Notes: generated by a model not told the origin, from the sequence alone. A stretch of 64,000 nt of DNA from Priestia megaterium (GCA_008180335.1 VTEF01000002.1:62001-126000), one strand, 5' to 3'. Positions 1 through 8,808 are shown, counted from the first letter of the stretch. Translations and numbers: made by a program.

Positions 1-2
1 TG

Positions 3-1040
3 GCTGAAGTAGATAAGAGTATGAAAGAACTAGATGGTGCCTTTGATGGGATGACTGAGGGATTGGATGAAGCTATTAAAGATATCCAGGAAGGCACAAA
101 GTTAATGGCACGTGGTTTAGATCAGATGAATGCCGGTATTGCGACTGCTAATGAAGGAATGAATCAAATGGTTAGCAGTGTTAATAAAGCAAATGAAGCT
201 ATTAATGGAGCTAATAAATCTATTAACTCGGTGGTGAAATCTGTCGATAAAGTAAACTCTCATTTCTCATCACTGGATAAGACTTTAAGTGAAATTGATA
301 GCAACGTATATCCTAAAAATGTTAATATCAACGAAAAAATGAATGACATTTCAAAAGGCTTAACAGCTATCGATAATATCCAAACTAAGCAAATTGCTGA
401 ATTTAAAGGTGTTGAACATGTAGATAGCCTAAATAAAGATTTAAAAACTGTCCAAACGGCAGGGTCTTTTGTTGCTGATTTACTACCAATTATATCTCAA
501 ATTAAAGGTGCTAATGACTCAATTAGTGGTAAAGATTTAATCACGAGAGAAGACTTAAAGAGTCTAGATCGTACCATCTCTGGACTAAGTGTTCTAGGCG
601 GTGGTATGGTTAAAATAGTAGGTTCTACTTCTAAAACTCTAGGTACAGCTGGAAAAGTAGGAACCAAAGTTAATGATAAATATGGTCAATCTATTGCCTG
701 GAGTATGCCTAAAGGTGGAGGAGTTATCAATGGTAGAAAATATACTGAACATGCTTTAGAAAGGATGGCTCCAAATACTGCTGAGGTGAGAGCAGAGTTA
801 ACAACAAGGGCTCATAAAAAAGCTTCTGAAAAAGGTTTAGCAGTTGGAACCAAAGAGTACAATACGTTTATTAAAAGTTATGTAGATCCACGTGGTATTA
901 CTCCAACCGTAATTGAAGACGTTATTAAAAGTACACCTGCCAAAGCAGGTAGTCGTGCCGGAACATTTGATCACATAGGTGAAAGCGTTAAGGTTGTTGT
1001 AAATAGTAATGGTGATGTTATTACAGTAATACCAAGATAG
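3..1040 (+). CDS. Polymorphic toxin, C-terminal part (5' end outside window)
   Basis: The frame is open through the left edge, so this is the 3' part of a longer gene. The visible N-terminal 130 or so residues are low-complexity helical, with heptad-like Met/Asn/Asp repeats, as in the stalk of LXG- or YeeF-type secreted toxins. A Gly-rich linker follows. The last 100 residues form a separate domain with a His-x3-Glu-Arg-Met motif (TEHALERM) and a terminal strand pattern VKVVVNSNGDVITVIPR. That layout is typical of small BECR-fold RNase toxin tips. A 111-residue gene follows after 15 bases with a strong ribosome binding site, as toxin-immunity pairs do. The RNase assignment is inferred from motif shape only; secretion type cannot be judged without the N-terminus. 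Confidence 0.6.
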   Translation, partial: AEVDKSMKELDGAFDGMTEGLDEAIKDIQEGTKLMARGLDQMNAGIATANEGMNQMVSSVNKANEAINGANKSINSVVKSVDKVNSHFSSLDKTLSEIDSNVYPKNVNINEKMNDISKGLTAIDNIQTKQIAEFKGVEHVDSLNKDLKTVQTAGSFVADLLPIISQIKGANDSISGKDLITREDLKSLDRTISGLSVLGGGMVKIVGSTSKTLGTAGKVGTKVNDKYGQSIAWSMPKGGGVINGRKYTEHALERMAPNTAEVRAELTTRAHKKASEKGLAVGTKEYNTFIKSYVDPRGITPTVIEDVIKSTPAKAGSRAGTFDHIGESVKVVVNSNGDVITVIPR

Positions 1041-1055
1041 GAGGTTTGAGAATCT

Positions 1056-1391
1056 ATGTTGTATAATGAATATGAACTACTTGAATTATTTGAAAACGAG
1101 CCTATAGTAATGGCTGATGAACAAACAGGCATGTTTATGTATATTAAGAATGATGATTTTGGATTCAAATTAATCTTAAACATTTCCCAACATGAAGATA
1201 AATGTAGTGTAAGCTTAAGCTATGAAAAAATTAAAGGGGTAATCTTTGATTTTGAGTTAGAAGGTATCGAACAGATTAAAGGTGAAGATAACCATTTAAT
1301 TATTCTAGGGAACGATGATAGAACAGAAGTGAAAATTAGTGTTAAACCACATTTTGGATTGAAAACGGTAAAGTTATGTAACTCTAAGTAA
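1056..1391 (+). CDS. Probable immunity protein to the upstream toxin
   Basis: This 111-residue acidic, soluble protein has no signal peptide or membrane segment. It starts at ATG 1056 behind AGGAGG, 15 bases after the toxin stop, so the two are surely co-transcribed. I do not recognise a named family. The role as cognate immunity protein is inferred from position, size, acidity and the toxin-like C-terminal domain next door. The region downstream lacks further immunity-like genes, so this cassette is the last one of the island. Confidence 0.5.
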   Translation: MLYNEYELLELFENEPIVMADEQTGMFMYIKNDDFGFKLILNISQHEDKCSVSLSYEKIKGVIFDFELEGIEQIKGEDNHLIILGNDDRTEVKISVKPHFGLKTVKLCNSK

Positions 1392-1470
1392 ATTTTGATA
1401 ATGACCACATTTTGACCACCATCACTACGAAAAAAAGCAATAATTTGCGAAATAGGGTTTATCAAATTCT
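1385..1470 (-). pseudogene. Possible remnant of a tyrosine integrase C-terminus
   Basis: On the minus strand the sequence reads SDGGQNVVIIKIYLE. The GQNVV end resembles the C-terminal tail of many Bacillus phage tyrosine integrases (recalled pattern, not searched). On the plus strand it appears as an 11-bp period direct repeat, GACCACATTTTGACCAC, at 1403-1419. No complete integrase is present. This would mark the edge of a decayed prophage or island carrying the toxin pair. Weak evidence. Confidence 0.22.
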
Positions 1471-1600
1471 TTAAAAAACCTTGTTAAATCAATATTTATA
1501 GAATATCTATAAAAGGGTTTAATAAGATAAAACTTATTCCGCACACAAGTTCATCCTTGGGAACGTGACCAATATATGAGCATGTATTAATCTCTTTGAA

Positions 1601-1632
1601 GCCTTGATACGACTGGTATCAAGGCTTTTTTG
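1601..1632 (+). terminator. Rho-independent terminator
   Basis: A perfect 10-bp stem (gccttgatac / gtatcaaggc) with a 5-base loop is followed by six T. It would end transcription from the toxin-immunity pair. The 210 bases between the immunity gene and this hairpin hold no other gene I can support. Confidence 0.75.
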
Positions 1633-1742
1633 TTTTCGGGCAGTTTAAGTAAGTGGTTTTCCATCTGTTTTAACAGCTACCCAACAAATGCCCGATTTTA
1701 TTTTCAAAAATTATTCAAGGACAGTTATTTGCTTCTGAAAAA

Positions 1743-1792
1743 TCCCCTCCGTAGCAGCTAGATTAAAAGATTTTTTGTCTGCTAGAAGGGGA
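1743..1792 (-). terminator. Terminator of the alpha/beta hydrolase gene
   Basis: Read on the minus strand, arms containing CCCC...TAGCAG and CTGCTA...GGGG pair, and the hairpin is followed by TTTTT. It sits 38 bases after the hydrolase stop codon. Confidence 0.6.
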
Positions 1793-1829
1793 ATGTATAA
1801 TCAGCTTATAAAAACGTACTAGTTCAATA

Positions 1830-2762
1830 CTACACCTCGGCCATCTGTTTTTCTAACCATTGTCGGATATGCTCTTTTACTTCATCACGGTTTACTTCAA
1901 AAAGCATTTCATGGCGTCCTTTTTGATAGAACGTGTATTCAAGATTGTTTATCCCGTGCTTTTTATATTGCTTGATAACAGATAAAACCCCTTTTGTATT
2001 GTTTCCAACAGGATCCTTTTCTCCGCTAAATATAAAAAACGGTAAATGCTTATCTATTTTGTTTACTTCTTGATTCTTATGAATGGTTTCAAGACCCATT
2101 AGTAAATCATAATAAAATCCTGCTGTAGGGATAAAATTGCAATGCGGGTCGTTTATCACTTTCTGAACTTCTTCCCGATCACTTGTTAGCCAATCAGAAG
2201 GGGTTTGGACGTCCTTGAACATTTTGTTGTATTTCCCGAACGTTAATTTCTTCATAATGAGGCTTTCTGCTCGATTTCCGAGTTTGCTTATTTGATATTT
2301 TGCAAAACTTTTGCCGACTTTGCCTAGCAATCCAAGGTCTCCGCCAGTGCCAGAAAGTATCACTCCATTAACAGTGTTGTGAAATCGCTGGACAAAACGG
2401 CGAACTAAAAAGGATCCCATACTATGACCCATTAAATATACTGGAGTTTTAGGATGCTGCTGGTGAATGAACTCATTAATTTCCTTTAGATCCTCAACTA
2501 CTCGCTCAAAGCCATTCTCATCTGCAAAATGACCGAATAAACCACTTTTTTCACCTGTCTGTCCATGTCCTCGATGATCATTTCCATACACAAATATTCC
2601 ATTTGATACTAGAAATTCAGCAAATTCATTGTATCTTTGAATATGTTCGATCATTCCATGAGAAAGTTGTACGATGGCTTTTGGCTCTACTTCTTCGTCA
2701 TGCCAATGATGAAGATAGATATCTTGTCCATCAGACATTTTTAACCAAAAATCTTTTTCCAA
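1830..2762 (-). CDS. Alpha/beta hydrolase, lysophospholipase / monoacylglycerol lipase type
   Basis: A serine hydrolase of the PldB / monoglyceride-lipase family, probably acting on lysolipids or acylglycerols in the cytoplasm. Visible motifs are the oxyanion region LSHGMIEH, GNDHRGHGQTG, the nucleophile elbow GHSMGS, a late Asp in SGEKDPVG and a catalytic His in KGRHEML. I chose the TTG at 2762, giving 310 residues, because AGGGGG lies 8 bases before it and the protein then begins just before the usual FWLKMSDG segment. A longer in-frame start at TTG 2843 (337 residues) has no ribosome binding site. No signal peptide. It is a single-gene unit with its own terminator; the natural substrate is unknown. 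Confidence 0.85.
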   Translation of the reverse strand: MEKDFWLKMSDGQDIYLHHWHDEEVEPKAIVQLSHGMIEHIQRYNEFAEFLVSNGIFVYGNDHRGHGQTGEKSGLFGHFADENGFERVVEDLKEINEFIHQQHPKTPVYLMGHSMGSFLVRRFVQRFHNTVNGVILSGTGGDLGLLGKVGKSFAKYQISKLGNRAESLIMKKLTFGKYNKMFKDVQTPSDWLTSDREEVQKVINDPHCNFIPTAGFYYDLLMGLETIHKNQEVNKIDKHLPFFIFSGEKDPVGNNTKGVLSVIKQYKKHGINNLEYTFYQKGRHEMLFEVNRDEVKEHIRQWLEKQMAEV

Positions 2763-2870
2763 GTAAATAGACCCCCTTTTGAGTATCTCAGCTTGCTTTT
2801 TTCGAGTCCGCATCCACTTTTTTGCTATTCTGTTTTGTTCCAATACTACCGTTGCTTTTATAAAAAGCTT

Positions 2871-3011
2871 ATGTACTTGACAAAAAATAACCGAAAGATT
2901 TCATTTGCAAGAGGACTCTTATTCTATTTAATTTTATGCTTATTAATTATATCACTTCTATCTGTAGGTTACGGCAAAAAAGCATTATTAAAATGGTTGG
3001 GAAGGCAATGA
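2871..3011 (+). CDS. Small membrane peptide (uncertain)
   Basis: This 46-residue reading frame has one hydrophobic segment (FYLILCLLIISLLSV) followed by a basic tail (KKALLKWLGRQ). That layout is common among genuine Bacillus micro-membrane proteins. There is no convincing ribosome binding site before the ATG, and a longer frame from 2793 would run into the divergent hydrolase gene, so the call is tentative. It could be a chance reading frame in the upstream region of the hydrolase. Confidence 0.3.
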   Translation: MYLTKNNRKISFARGLLFYLILCLLIISLLSVGYGKKALLKWLGRQ

Positions 3012-3202
3012 AAGCTGTTATAATCTTGCAGAATAAATGGCTAAATAATGTAAACTACATGGTAAATTGCGGAGCATGTTAGTACAGAAGTTGTTCAAGT
3101 AAGTTTATCCATTAGTGTAAAATCAAAGGCATTGAAGCAAAAAAGAAAATGAAAATTGCAGTATGAGTAACTGAAGTTTATGAATAGGAGAAAAGAATAA
3201 CC

Positions 3203-3319
3203 ATGTCTAATCTTGAAATAGCTACGTATTTACTTGCATTTATAACGTGGGCCCCTTTTGTAATTTTCCTTGCTTTTATTTTTTTAGGCATTAATCTTTA
3301 TAGAAAAAGAAGACAGTAA
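3203..3319 (+). CDS. 38-residue single-pass membrane protein
   Basis: ATG 3203 lies behind AGGAG with suitable spacing. The product has one long hydrophobic stretch (FVIFLAFIFLGINLY) ending in RKRRQ, so it should insert with the C-terminus inside. It is too short for standard gene callers. I do not recognise a family. Stand-alone position between the hydrolase and the lysozyme gene; function unknown. Confidence 0.5.
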   Translation: MSNLEIATYLLAFITWAPFVIFLAFIFLGINLYRKRRQ

Positions 3320-3456
3320 ATTTGGTTCTTATATTTAGATAATTGATGAGTGCATATTCTGTGTAAAATAAAAGTTCATGTTTAGAAGTGGACGAGGCAT
3401 GTTCATAGGTTAATAAAGTAGTTTAATGATAATTTGTAAAGGGTAAACATATCAAA

Positions 3457-3491
3457 CAATCCAAGCACTCCTTGCCTAAGTGCTTGGATTG
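3457..3491 (-). terminator. Terminator of the small hydrophobic peptide gene
   Basis: A perfect 12-bp stem (caatccaagcac / gtgcttggattg) with an 11-base loop. Read on the minus strand it is followed by the T-rich TTTGATATGTTT, 12 bases after the peptide stop codon. Confidence 0.65.
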
Positions 3492-3502
3492 CGGACAAGA
3501 AA

Positions 3503-3592
3503 TTATAGGGAATTAGTTGTGAGGTAGATTCCGATTGCGATTAATGATGAAATAAAATCCATTAGTAAAAGAATAAGGTTTAAATCGATCAT
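3503..3592 (-). CDS. 29-residue hydrophobic peptide, holin-like / type I toxin-like
   Basis: On the minus strand GAAGGAGG stands 6 bases before ATG 3592. The frame reads MIDLNLILLLMDFISSLIAI then GIYLTTNSL, a single membrane helix of 29 residues. A strong terminator follows at once, giving a transcript of only about 150 to 200 bases. Size, a lone transmembrane helix and a short stable transcript are the layout of TxpA/BsrG/Fst-type toxins of type I toxin-antitoxin pairs. I cannot point to a clear antisense RNA promoter, so the toxin role is inference only. It could equally be a stress-induced micro-membrane protein. Confidence 0.45.
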   Translation of the reverse strand: MIDLNLILLLMDFISSLIAIGIYLTTNSL

Positions 3593-3838
3593 TAGAATGC
3601 CTCCTTCTTCTTGTGCCTTGAACTTAGTATGAATAGAAGAAGGAATTATTATTCAAAAAAATCAGAACAATTACAATAATTAATTTACTGTTTGGATAAG
3701 AAATCAGCTTAAAATAAGGTAATCTTTTATATATGATATTTAGCATATAAATGGAGAATCATTAGTCATTTGATGTACTCGTATTAACCGACTTTTTGGT
3801 CTTTTGTTACAGATAGAGGGAAGGAGAGGGTGAGGACT

Positions 3839-4873
3839 GTGCAAAACCGTAGGCATGATAGTCTCAAAATTATCGATGTTTCTCATCATCAAGGAACTAT
3901 CGATTGGGCAAAGGTAGCGCATTCCGGTATAACAGGAGCGTATATTAAGTTAACAGAAGGAGCAAGCTTTGTTGATCCTAAAGCATATGAAAATTATGCA
4001 GGAGCTAAAAAAGAAGGCCTACCTGTTGGATTTTATCATTATGCTCACTGTACAAATAATCCATTAAATGAAGTAGATTTTTTCTTAGCCCAATTAGGCA
4101 CAATGAAAGTTGATTTTCCGCATTGTTTAGATCTAGAAGTAAGCAAAGGAAAAGACAAATCACATGTATCTCACTTTGGTGCAGCTTGGCTAGACTATCT
4201 AACAGAAAGAACCGGTATGATGCCGATTGTGTATAGCAGTTATCATTTTGCTCATACCTACTTTACCAGTGATTTAGGCCGCTATCCGTTATGGATTGCT
4301 CGCTATAGCAGCCGCAATCGGCAAGGCGGTATGAATAACCCTGGAGAACTAGAGGTTTGGGATCGATGGAGTATGTTTCAATATACAGATCAAGGAAAGA
4401 TTGACGGTATTCGCACGCATGTAGATATAAATGAAATGGATAAATCATTCTTTGACAGTATGAACGGTCCGCTTGACAGTAACAATCTATATAAAGAATT
4501 GAAGAAAAATAGCAGAGCCTTTGTAAGCAATCAATTGCATCGTTCTTTACATAAGGTTGGGGCTGAACTTTGTGGATATATCGATGGTGTGCTAAAACAA
4601 GAAGAGCAGGATTTGATTTCTTTACCTTCAGGTGTATTGAAAAAAGGAGCACGTGGTCATGCTGTGCGGCAATTGCAAAAAGCGCTGGCTGCGATTTATT
4701 TCTATCCAAATAAAGCTGCTAGAAACCATGGCGTAGATGGGGTATACGGGAAAGATACAGCAAATGCAGTGAGCCGCTTTCAAAAAGTGTATTTGCCTAA
4801 ACAAGTCGATGGCATATATGGTCCGAATGTCAGAGTAAAATTAAAAGAAATATTGAAATCTAAGGGTTATTAG
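3839..4873 (+). CDS. GH25 family lysozyme with C-terminal peptidoglycan-binding domain
   Basis: A muramidase that hydrolyses peptidoglycan glycan strands. Residues about 10-190 are a glycosyl hydrolase 25 barrel, with the N-terminal DVSHHQGTIDW motif and the catalytic DxE pair in HCLDLEVSKG. Residues about 265-344 form a PG_binding_1 domain (VLKKGARGHAVRQLQ ... DGVYGKDT). There is no signal peptide, so it may be released by lysis, spore-associated or phage-derived. I chose GTG 3839 because AAGGAG and GAGGGTGA lie 7 to 12 bases before it; GTG 3830, three codons earlier, is too close to that site. It stands alone, ended by the hairpin at 4946. Confidence 0.88.
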   Translation: MQNRRHDSLKIIDVSHHQGTIDWAKVAHSGITGAYIKLTEGASFVDPKAYENYAGAKKEGLPVGFYHYAHCTNNPLNEVDFFLAQLGTMKVDFPHCLDLEVSKGKDKSHVSHFGAAWLDYLTERTGMMPIVYSSYHFAHTYFTSDLGRYPLWIARYSSRNRQGGMNNPGELEVWDRWSMFQYTDQGKIDGIRTHVDINEMDKSFFDSMNGPLDSNNLYKELKKNSRAFVSNQLHRSLHKVGAELCGYIDGVLKQEEQDLISLPSGVLKKGARGHAVRQLQKALAAIYFYPNKAARNHGVDGVYGKDTANAVSRFQKVYLPKQVDGIYGPNVRVKLKEILKSKGY

Positions 4874-4945
4874 CAGGGAAGTGAATATAAGTAATTCTGC
4901 ATATCGTTAACAGGGAAAGTGAGGCAAAACCGTATCTTTAAAGAA

Positions 4946-4991
4946 TCATCCATAAAAAGAATCTTGATATCGGGATTCTTTTTATGGATGA
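4946..4991. terminator. Bidirectional terminator between lysozyme and CorA-like genes
   Basis: A long stem (tcatccataaaaagaatc / ggattctttttatggatga) around a 9-base loop. It can serve the convergent genes on both sides. Confidence 0.75.
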
Positions 4992-5009
4992 CTTCGGCTA
5001 AACAGTTGT

Positions 5010-6455
5010 TTATTTTTTAAATTTCTCTTTAATAAGCTTATAGAGGGCACTCAAGCCTAAGCTGATACTGATTGTTATACCTGACAGAGCAACAATAAAA
5101 GCGATATATTCAAATAGGGAATACTGTTTAATGGCACTCCAATTAATGTTGCTTTTCCAACTTTCAATCACTAGATTCATTCCATAGATACCTGAAATCA
5201 CTGTATAAATTGTTAAAATTAATAATAAGTAATTGTGGCGCTTTCCTACAATTTTTTCTTGGTTTTGGTAAAGCGTTCCAAGTGTTTCTTTCACTTCTTG
5301 ATAAAGGGCATCAATATGAAACGTTTTTTTAAATAGTCGTGAGAACTCTTGGCCTTCAGTACGAGAACTAATTTCTAAAAATAAATATTTTCCAGAAAAA
5401 ATAGTAATTGAGCGAATTAAATGCTCAATACGATCTTGGTCTTTGTCAAATGTAAGTTGTGAATATTCATAAGATAATTTAAGCAAGACTATTTTGTAGA
5501 AAAAGTGAAGAAATAAGTTGTAATAGTGCTGGCCAAATAAATGATTCATCAGTATTTGATCGGTTTCCTTATCAAGTGAACGAGAAATACAGGAAAAGAT
5601 GTGATCTGTCATTACATAATACGTTTCCGGGCTCCAGCGCGTGTAAACATGCTGCTGATTATATTGATCAATATATGTTTTGTTTCGTGCAGAAACAAAA
5701 GGTTTACCATCGGAGCTGTAGCTATTTAACTGTCCTGTACGGAACAACGTTACATCATTAATTTCTTCACTTTCATTGATGGTTACATAGCTTAGTGTAT
5801 ACATGCGTTCATCAATAAAATAGGGAAGGCTTCCAAAGTGTTTATTATGATCTGTTTCTTGTTTCATAAAATCATGTAAAAACGGTGCTAAATGAGCAAA
5901 GATATAATCTTGAACTTTGTCGTATACTTGATTTTGATAGGTAATGGTTGAACCATGTTCCTCAGCAAGTTTCGGCTCTAATACACGAAAGTGATTCATA
6001 AATTCTAATACGTCATCATACGAGTAATTATCTCCTTTCATTTCAGTTCTTATTGTCATTACACCTATTTCAAATGGACATAAAAATACATCAATGGATA
6101 AGATATTGCTTAACACTGTAGTTGATTTTGTTTTAAATGTAATGTCGTGATTTATTTTTTTTGAAAACCGCAACAAGCCTTCTTCCTCTGGGGAAGAAGG
6201 GAACAAAATACATTCAATATACGGCAAAAAGTACTGATCAAGGCTTGCATGGGAAACAAAATAGTCTTGACCATAATATTTTGTTTCTAAATCAGCTGTA
6301 TGTAATGAAAAAAAATCAAACCCGTTAGCTTGTAACGCATGAACAAGTTTTTCTTTCTTTTGATGATCAAAGGAAAAGGGAAGCAAAAACATATTCATTG
6401 CTTTATTAGGAGTTATATTTTGAAAGGGTGAAAAGCTGGATTGAATTTCAGTCAT
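5010..6455 (-). CDS. Divergent CorA-like membrane protein
   Basis: This 481-residue protein has a long soluble N-terminal region of about 400 residues. Two membrane segments close to the C-terminus follow (LLLILTIYTVISGIYGMNLV and IAFIVALSGITISISLGLSA). A YGMN tetrad ends the first segment, which is the hallmark pore signature of CorA/Mrs2 divalent metal channels. The architecture is therefore CorA-like, although the N-terminal region is too divergent to recognise by eye. Mg, Co or Zn transport is possible but not shown. ATG 6455 has GAGGAG 6 bases before it. It lies convergent to the lysozyme gene and alone. Confidence 0.5.
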   Translation of the reverse strand: MTEIQSSFSPFQNITPNKAMNMFLLPFSFDHQKKEKLVHALQANGFDFFSLHTADLETKYYGQDYFVSHASLDQYFLPYIECILFPSSPEEEGLLRFSKKINHDITFKTKSTTVLSNILSIDVFLCPFEIGVMTIRTEMKGDNYSYDDVLEFMNHFRVLEPKLAEEHGSTITYQNQVYDKVQDYIFAHLAPFLHDFMKQETDHNKHFGSLPYFIDERMYTLSYVTINESEEINDVTLFRTGQLNSYSSDGKPFVSARNKTYIDQYNQQHVYTRWSPETYYVMTDHIFSCISRSLDKETDQILMNHLFGQHYYNLFLHFFYKIVLLKLSYEYSQLTFDKDQDRIEHLIRSITIFSGKYLFLEISSRTEGQEFSRLFKKTFHIDALYQEVKETLGTLYQNQEKIVGKRHNYLLLILTIYTVISGIYGMNLVIESWKSNINWSAIKQYSLFEYIAFIVALSGITISISLGLSALYKLIKEKFKK

Positions 6456-6544
6456 GTAATCTCCTCATTTAATAAAGTCAATATCGTAACTTCCTCTTGA
6501 TAAGTGTTACTTACTAATATACCTGTCTATTTTGAAAAAGAAAC

Positions 6545-6586
6545 ATTAAAAAGCCAACTAATCCAAAATTTAGTTGGCTTTTTAAT
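6545..6586. terminator. lexA terminator
   Basis: A perfect 17-bp inverted repeat (attaaaaagccaactaa / ttagttggctttttaat) with an 8-base loop, directly after the lexA stop codon. T runs occur on both strands. Confidence 0.85.
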
Positions 6587-6587
6587 G

Positions 6588-7208
6588 TTAGTGAATATTG
6601 CGATATACACCAATTACTTTCCCTAAAATCGTAACGTGGCGGAGGATAATAGGTGCCATCGTAGAGTTTTCAGGCTGTAGGCGAATAAAGTTATCTTCTT
6701 TAAAGAAACGCTTCACCGTTGCTTCATGGTCTTCAGTCATTGCTACGACAATATCACCGTTATTAGCAGTTTGCTGCTGGCGCACAATGACCATATCGCC
6801 ATCTAAGATACCTGCTTCAATCATACTTTCACCCATAATTTCAAGCATAAATACATGATCGTCAGGTGAAATAAATTTATCTGGAAGAGGAAAATATTCT
6901 TCTACATTTTCTACAGCTGTAATTGGCAATCCGGCCGTAACTTTACCGATGACAGGTACATTTATAACTGTACTTCTAGGAATAGTAATTTCATCTTCTA
7001 ATTGGAGAATTTCAATTGCTCTAGGCTTTGTAGGGTCACGGCGAATAAGCCCTTTGCTTTCTAAGCGAGCTAAGTGCCCATGGACTGTTGAACTAGATGC
7101 TAAGCCTACTGCTTCTCCAATTTCACGTACAGACGGTGGATAACCTTTAAGTTTCACTTCTTGCTTAATAAAATCCAATATATCTTGTTGACGTTTTGAT
7201 AGCTTCAT
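6588..7208 (-). CDS. lexA: LexA SOS repressor
   Basis: Repressor of the DNA-damage (SOS) regulon; RecA filaments trigger its self-cleavage. The protein has 206 residues. Residues 1-70 are the winged helix domain with the recognition segment [14 protein letters not shown]. The C-terminal S24 peptidase domain shows the Ala92-Gly93 cleavage bond in KVTAGLP, the nucleophile Ser128 in MGESMIEAG and Lys166 in EATVKRF, so the switch looks intact. It is transcribed divergently from yneA, and LexA boxes lie in the shared region, which implies autoregulation. The gene order with yneA and yneB is as in Bacillus subtilis. Confidence 0.98.
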   Translation of the reverse strand: MKLSKRQQDILDFIKQEVKLKGYPPSVREIGEAVGLASSSTVHGHLARLESKGLIRRDPTKPRAIEILQLEDEITIPRSTVINVPVIGKVTAGLPITAVENVEEYFPLPDKFISPDDHVFMLEIMGESMIEAGILDGDMVIVRQQQTANNGDIVVAMTEDHEATVKRFFKEDNFIRLQPENSTMAPIILRHVTILGKVIGVYRNIH

Positions 7209-7244
7209 AATAGTTCACCTCAATTTTAGCTATTCTTTACACAA

Positions 7245-7273
7245 ATTATAACATGGTCGTTTCTGATATACAA
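7245..7273 (-). promoter_or_regulatory. lexA promoter
   Basis: On the minus strand TTGTAT (7268-7273) and TATAAT (7245-7250) are separated by 17 bases. The -35 hexamer overlaps the first LexA box, consistent with autorepression. Confidence 0.65.
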
Positions 7274-7284
7274 ACATAAGTTCG
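7271..7284. promoter_or_regulatory. LexA (DinR) box 1
   Basis: CAAACATAAGTTCG matches the Bacillus SOS box CGAAC-N4-GTTCG with one mismatch. It overlaps the lexA -35 element. Confidence 0.7.
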
Positions 7285-7295
7285 AAAAAAATCCA

Positions 7296-7324
7296 TTGAC
7301 AGAAACAAACGTTCGCAATAAAAT
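7296..7324 (+). promoter_or_regulatory. yneA promoter with LexA box 2 filling the spacer
   Basis: A perfect -35 TTGACA (7296-7301) and -10 TAAAAT (7319-7324) stand 17 bases apart. The spacer contains GAAACAAACGTTCG (7302-7315), a LexA-like box, so repressor binding would block polymerase directly. A third, weaker site, AGAACATATATTCT, follows at 7326-7339. Confidence 0.7.
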
Positions 7325-7353
7325 AAGAACATATATTCTAGGGGGGATTTTTT

Positions 7354-7689
7354 ATGAAACATCTATTAGAATCCATTAAACACTATACAACTTTCTTCGC
7401 AGTTATTGCTGCACTTACATATGTATTGACGCTTTTGCTTGGGGCAGATAAAGTAGAATTAGAAAAATATACAACGGTAACAGTTGTGAAAGGCGATACG
7501 ATTTGGGAACTGGCGAACGAATACAGTACACATCACAATTTAACACCGAATGAATTTGTACAATGGGTTGAAAATATGAATGATTTAACAGCACAAACAG
7601 CACAATCACTTTCGACGGGAGATACGCTGTATATTCCGGTATTAAAGTCAGAGTTAAAAAATAAACAACAAGTAGCATTTGAAGAATAA
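7354..7689 (+). CDS. yneA: SOS cell division suppressor YneA
   Basis: YneA delays septum formation while DNA damage is repaired. The 111-residue protein has an N-terminal membrane helix at about residues 13-31 and an extracytoplasmic LysM domain at about residues 40-95 (VVKGDTIWELANEYS ... GDTLYIPVL). This is the family layout. The ATG lies behind GGGGGGAT. It is the first gene of the SOS-induced yneA-yneB-ynzC group, transcribed away from lexA behind LexA boxes, so damage induction is a confident inference. Confidence 0.95.
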   Translation: MKHLLESIKHYTTFFAVIAALTYVLTLLLGADKVELEKYTTVTVVKGDTIWELANEYSTHHNLTPNEFVQWVENMNDLTAQTAQSLSTGDTLYIPVLKSELKNKQQVAFEE

Positions 7690-7738
7690 TTCTTCATACA
7701 TATTTTAATTATTTATTCATGGTATTCTGAAAAATAGT

Positions 7739-7767
7739 GCCCCTGCTTTGTTACATAAAGCGGGGGC
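7739..7767 (+). repeat. GC-rich hairpin between yneA and yneB
   Basis: gcccctgcttt and aaagcgggggc pair over 11 bp with one T-G pair, around gttacat. No T run follows, so it may stabilise the yneA message or attenuate readthrough rather than terminate fully. Confidence 0.45.
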
Positions 7768-7782
7768 GTTATTGTCTTATGA

Positions 7783-8478
<696 letters not shown>

Positions 8479-8577
8479 ATTTAGTAAGATGTGTACGTGT
8501 TTCTTCATTTGAAATTTAACTGATACTGCAAAAAATGAAGATGCCGTTTAACAAATGACAGTAGGGAGTTATGACAA

Positions 8578-8808
8578 ATGTTGTCTAAAGATAAAATTGC
8601 GCGAATTAACGCTTTAGCAAAGAAATCTAAAAAAGAGGGTTTAACGAAGGAAGAAGCAGCAGAGCAGCAGGAACTTCGTCAAGAATACTTAAAAACGTTT
8701 CGTCAGTCAATGACTAATCACCTTCACACAATTAAAGTAGTAGACGAAAAAGGAAATGACGTTACACCTAAAAAGTTACAAGAGAGTAAAAAGAAACGTT
8801 TGCATTAA
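8578..8808 (+). CDS. ynzC: YnzC, DUF896 protein
   Basis: This 76-residue basic, charged helical protein belongs to the DUF896 (UPF0291) family. It shows the family pattern [21 protein letters not shown] followed by [10 protein letters not shown] and [17 protein letters not shown]. It follows yneB in the SOS group. The protein is cytoplasmic with a helical-hairpin fold in known members; its molecular function is unknown. Confidence 0.93.
   Translation: MLSKDKIARINALAKKSKKEGLTKEEAAEQQELRQEYLKTFRQSMTNHLHTIKVVDEKGNDVTPKKLQESKKKRLH

Noticed and set aside
2793-3011. 72-codon version of the small membrane peptide
   Set aside because: The extended N-terminus overlaps the hydrolase start region antisense and lacks a ribosome binding site; only the shorter 46-codon form is kept, with low confidence.
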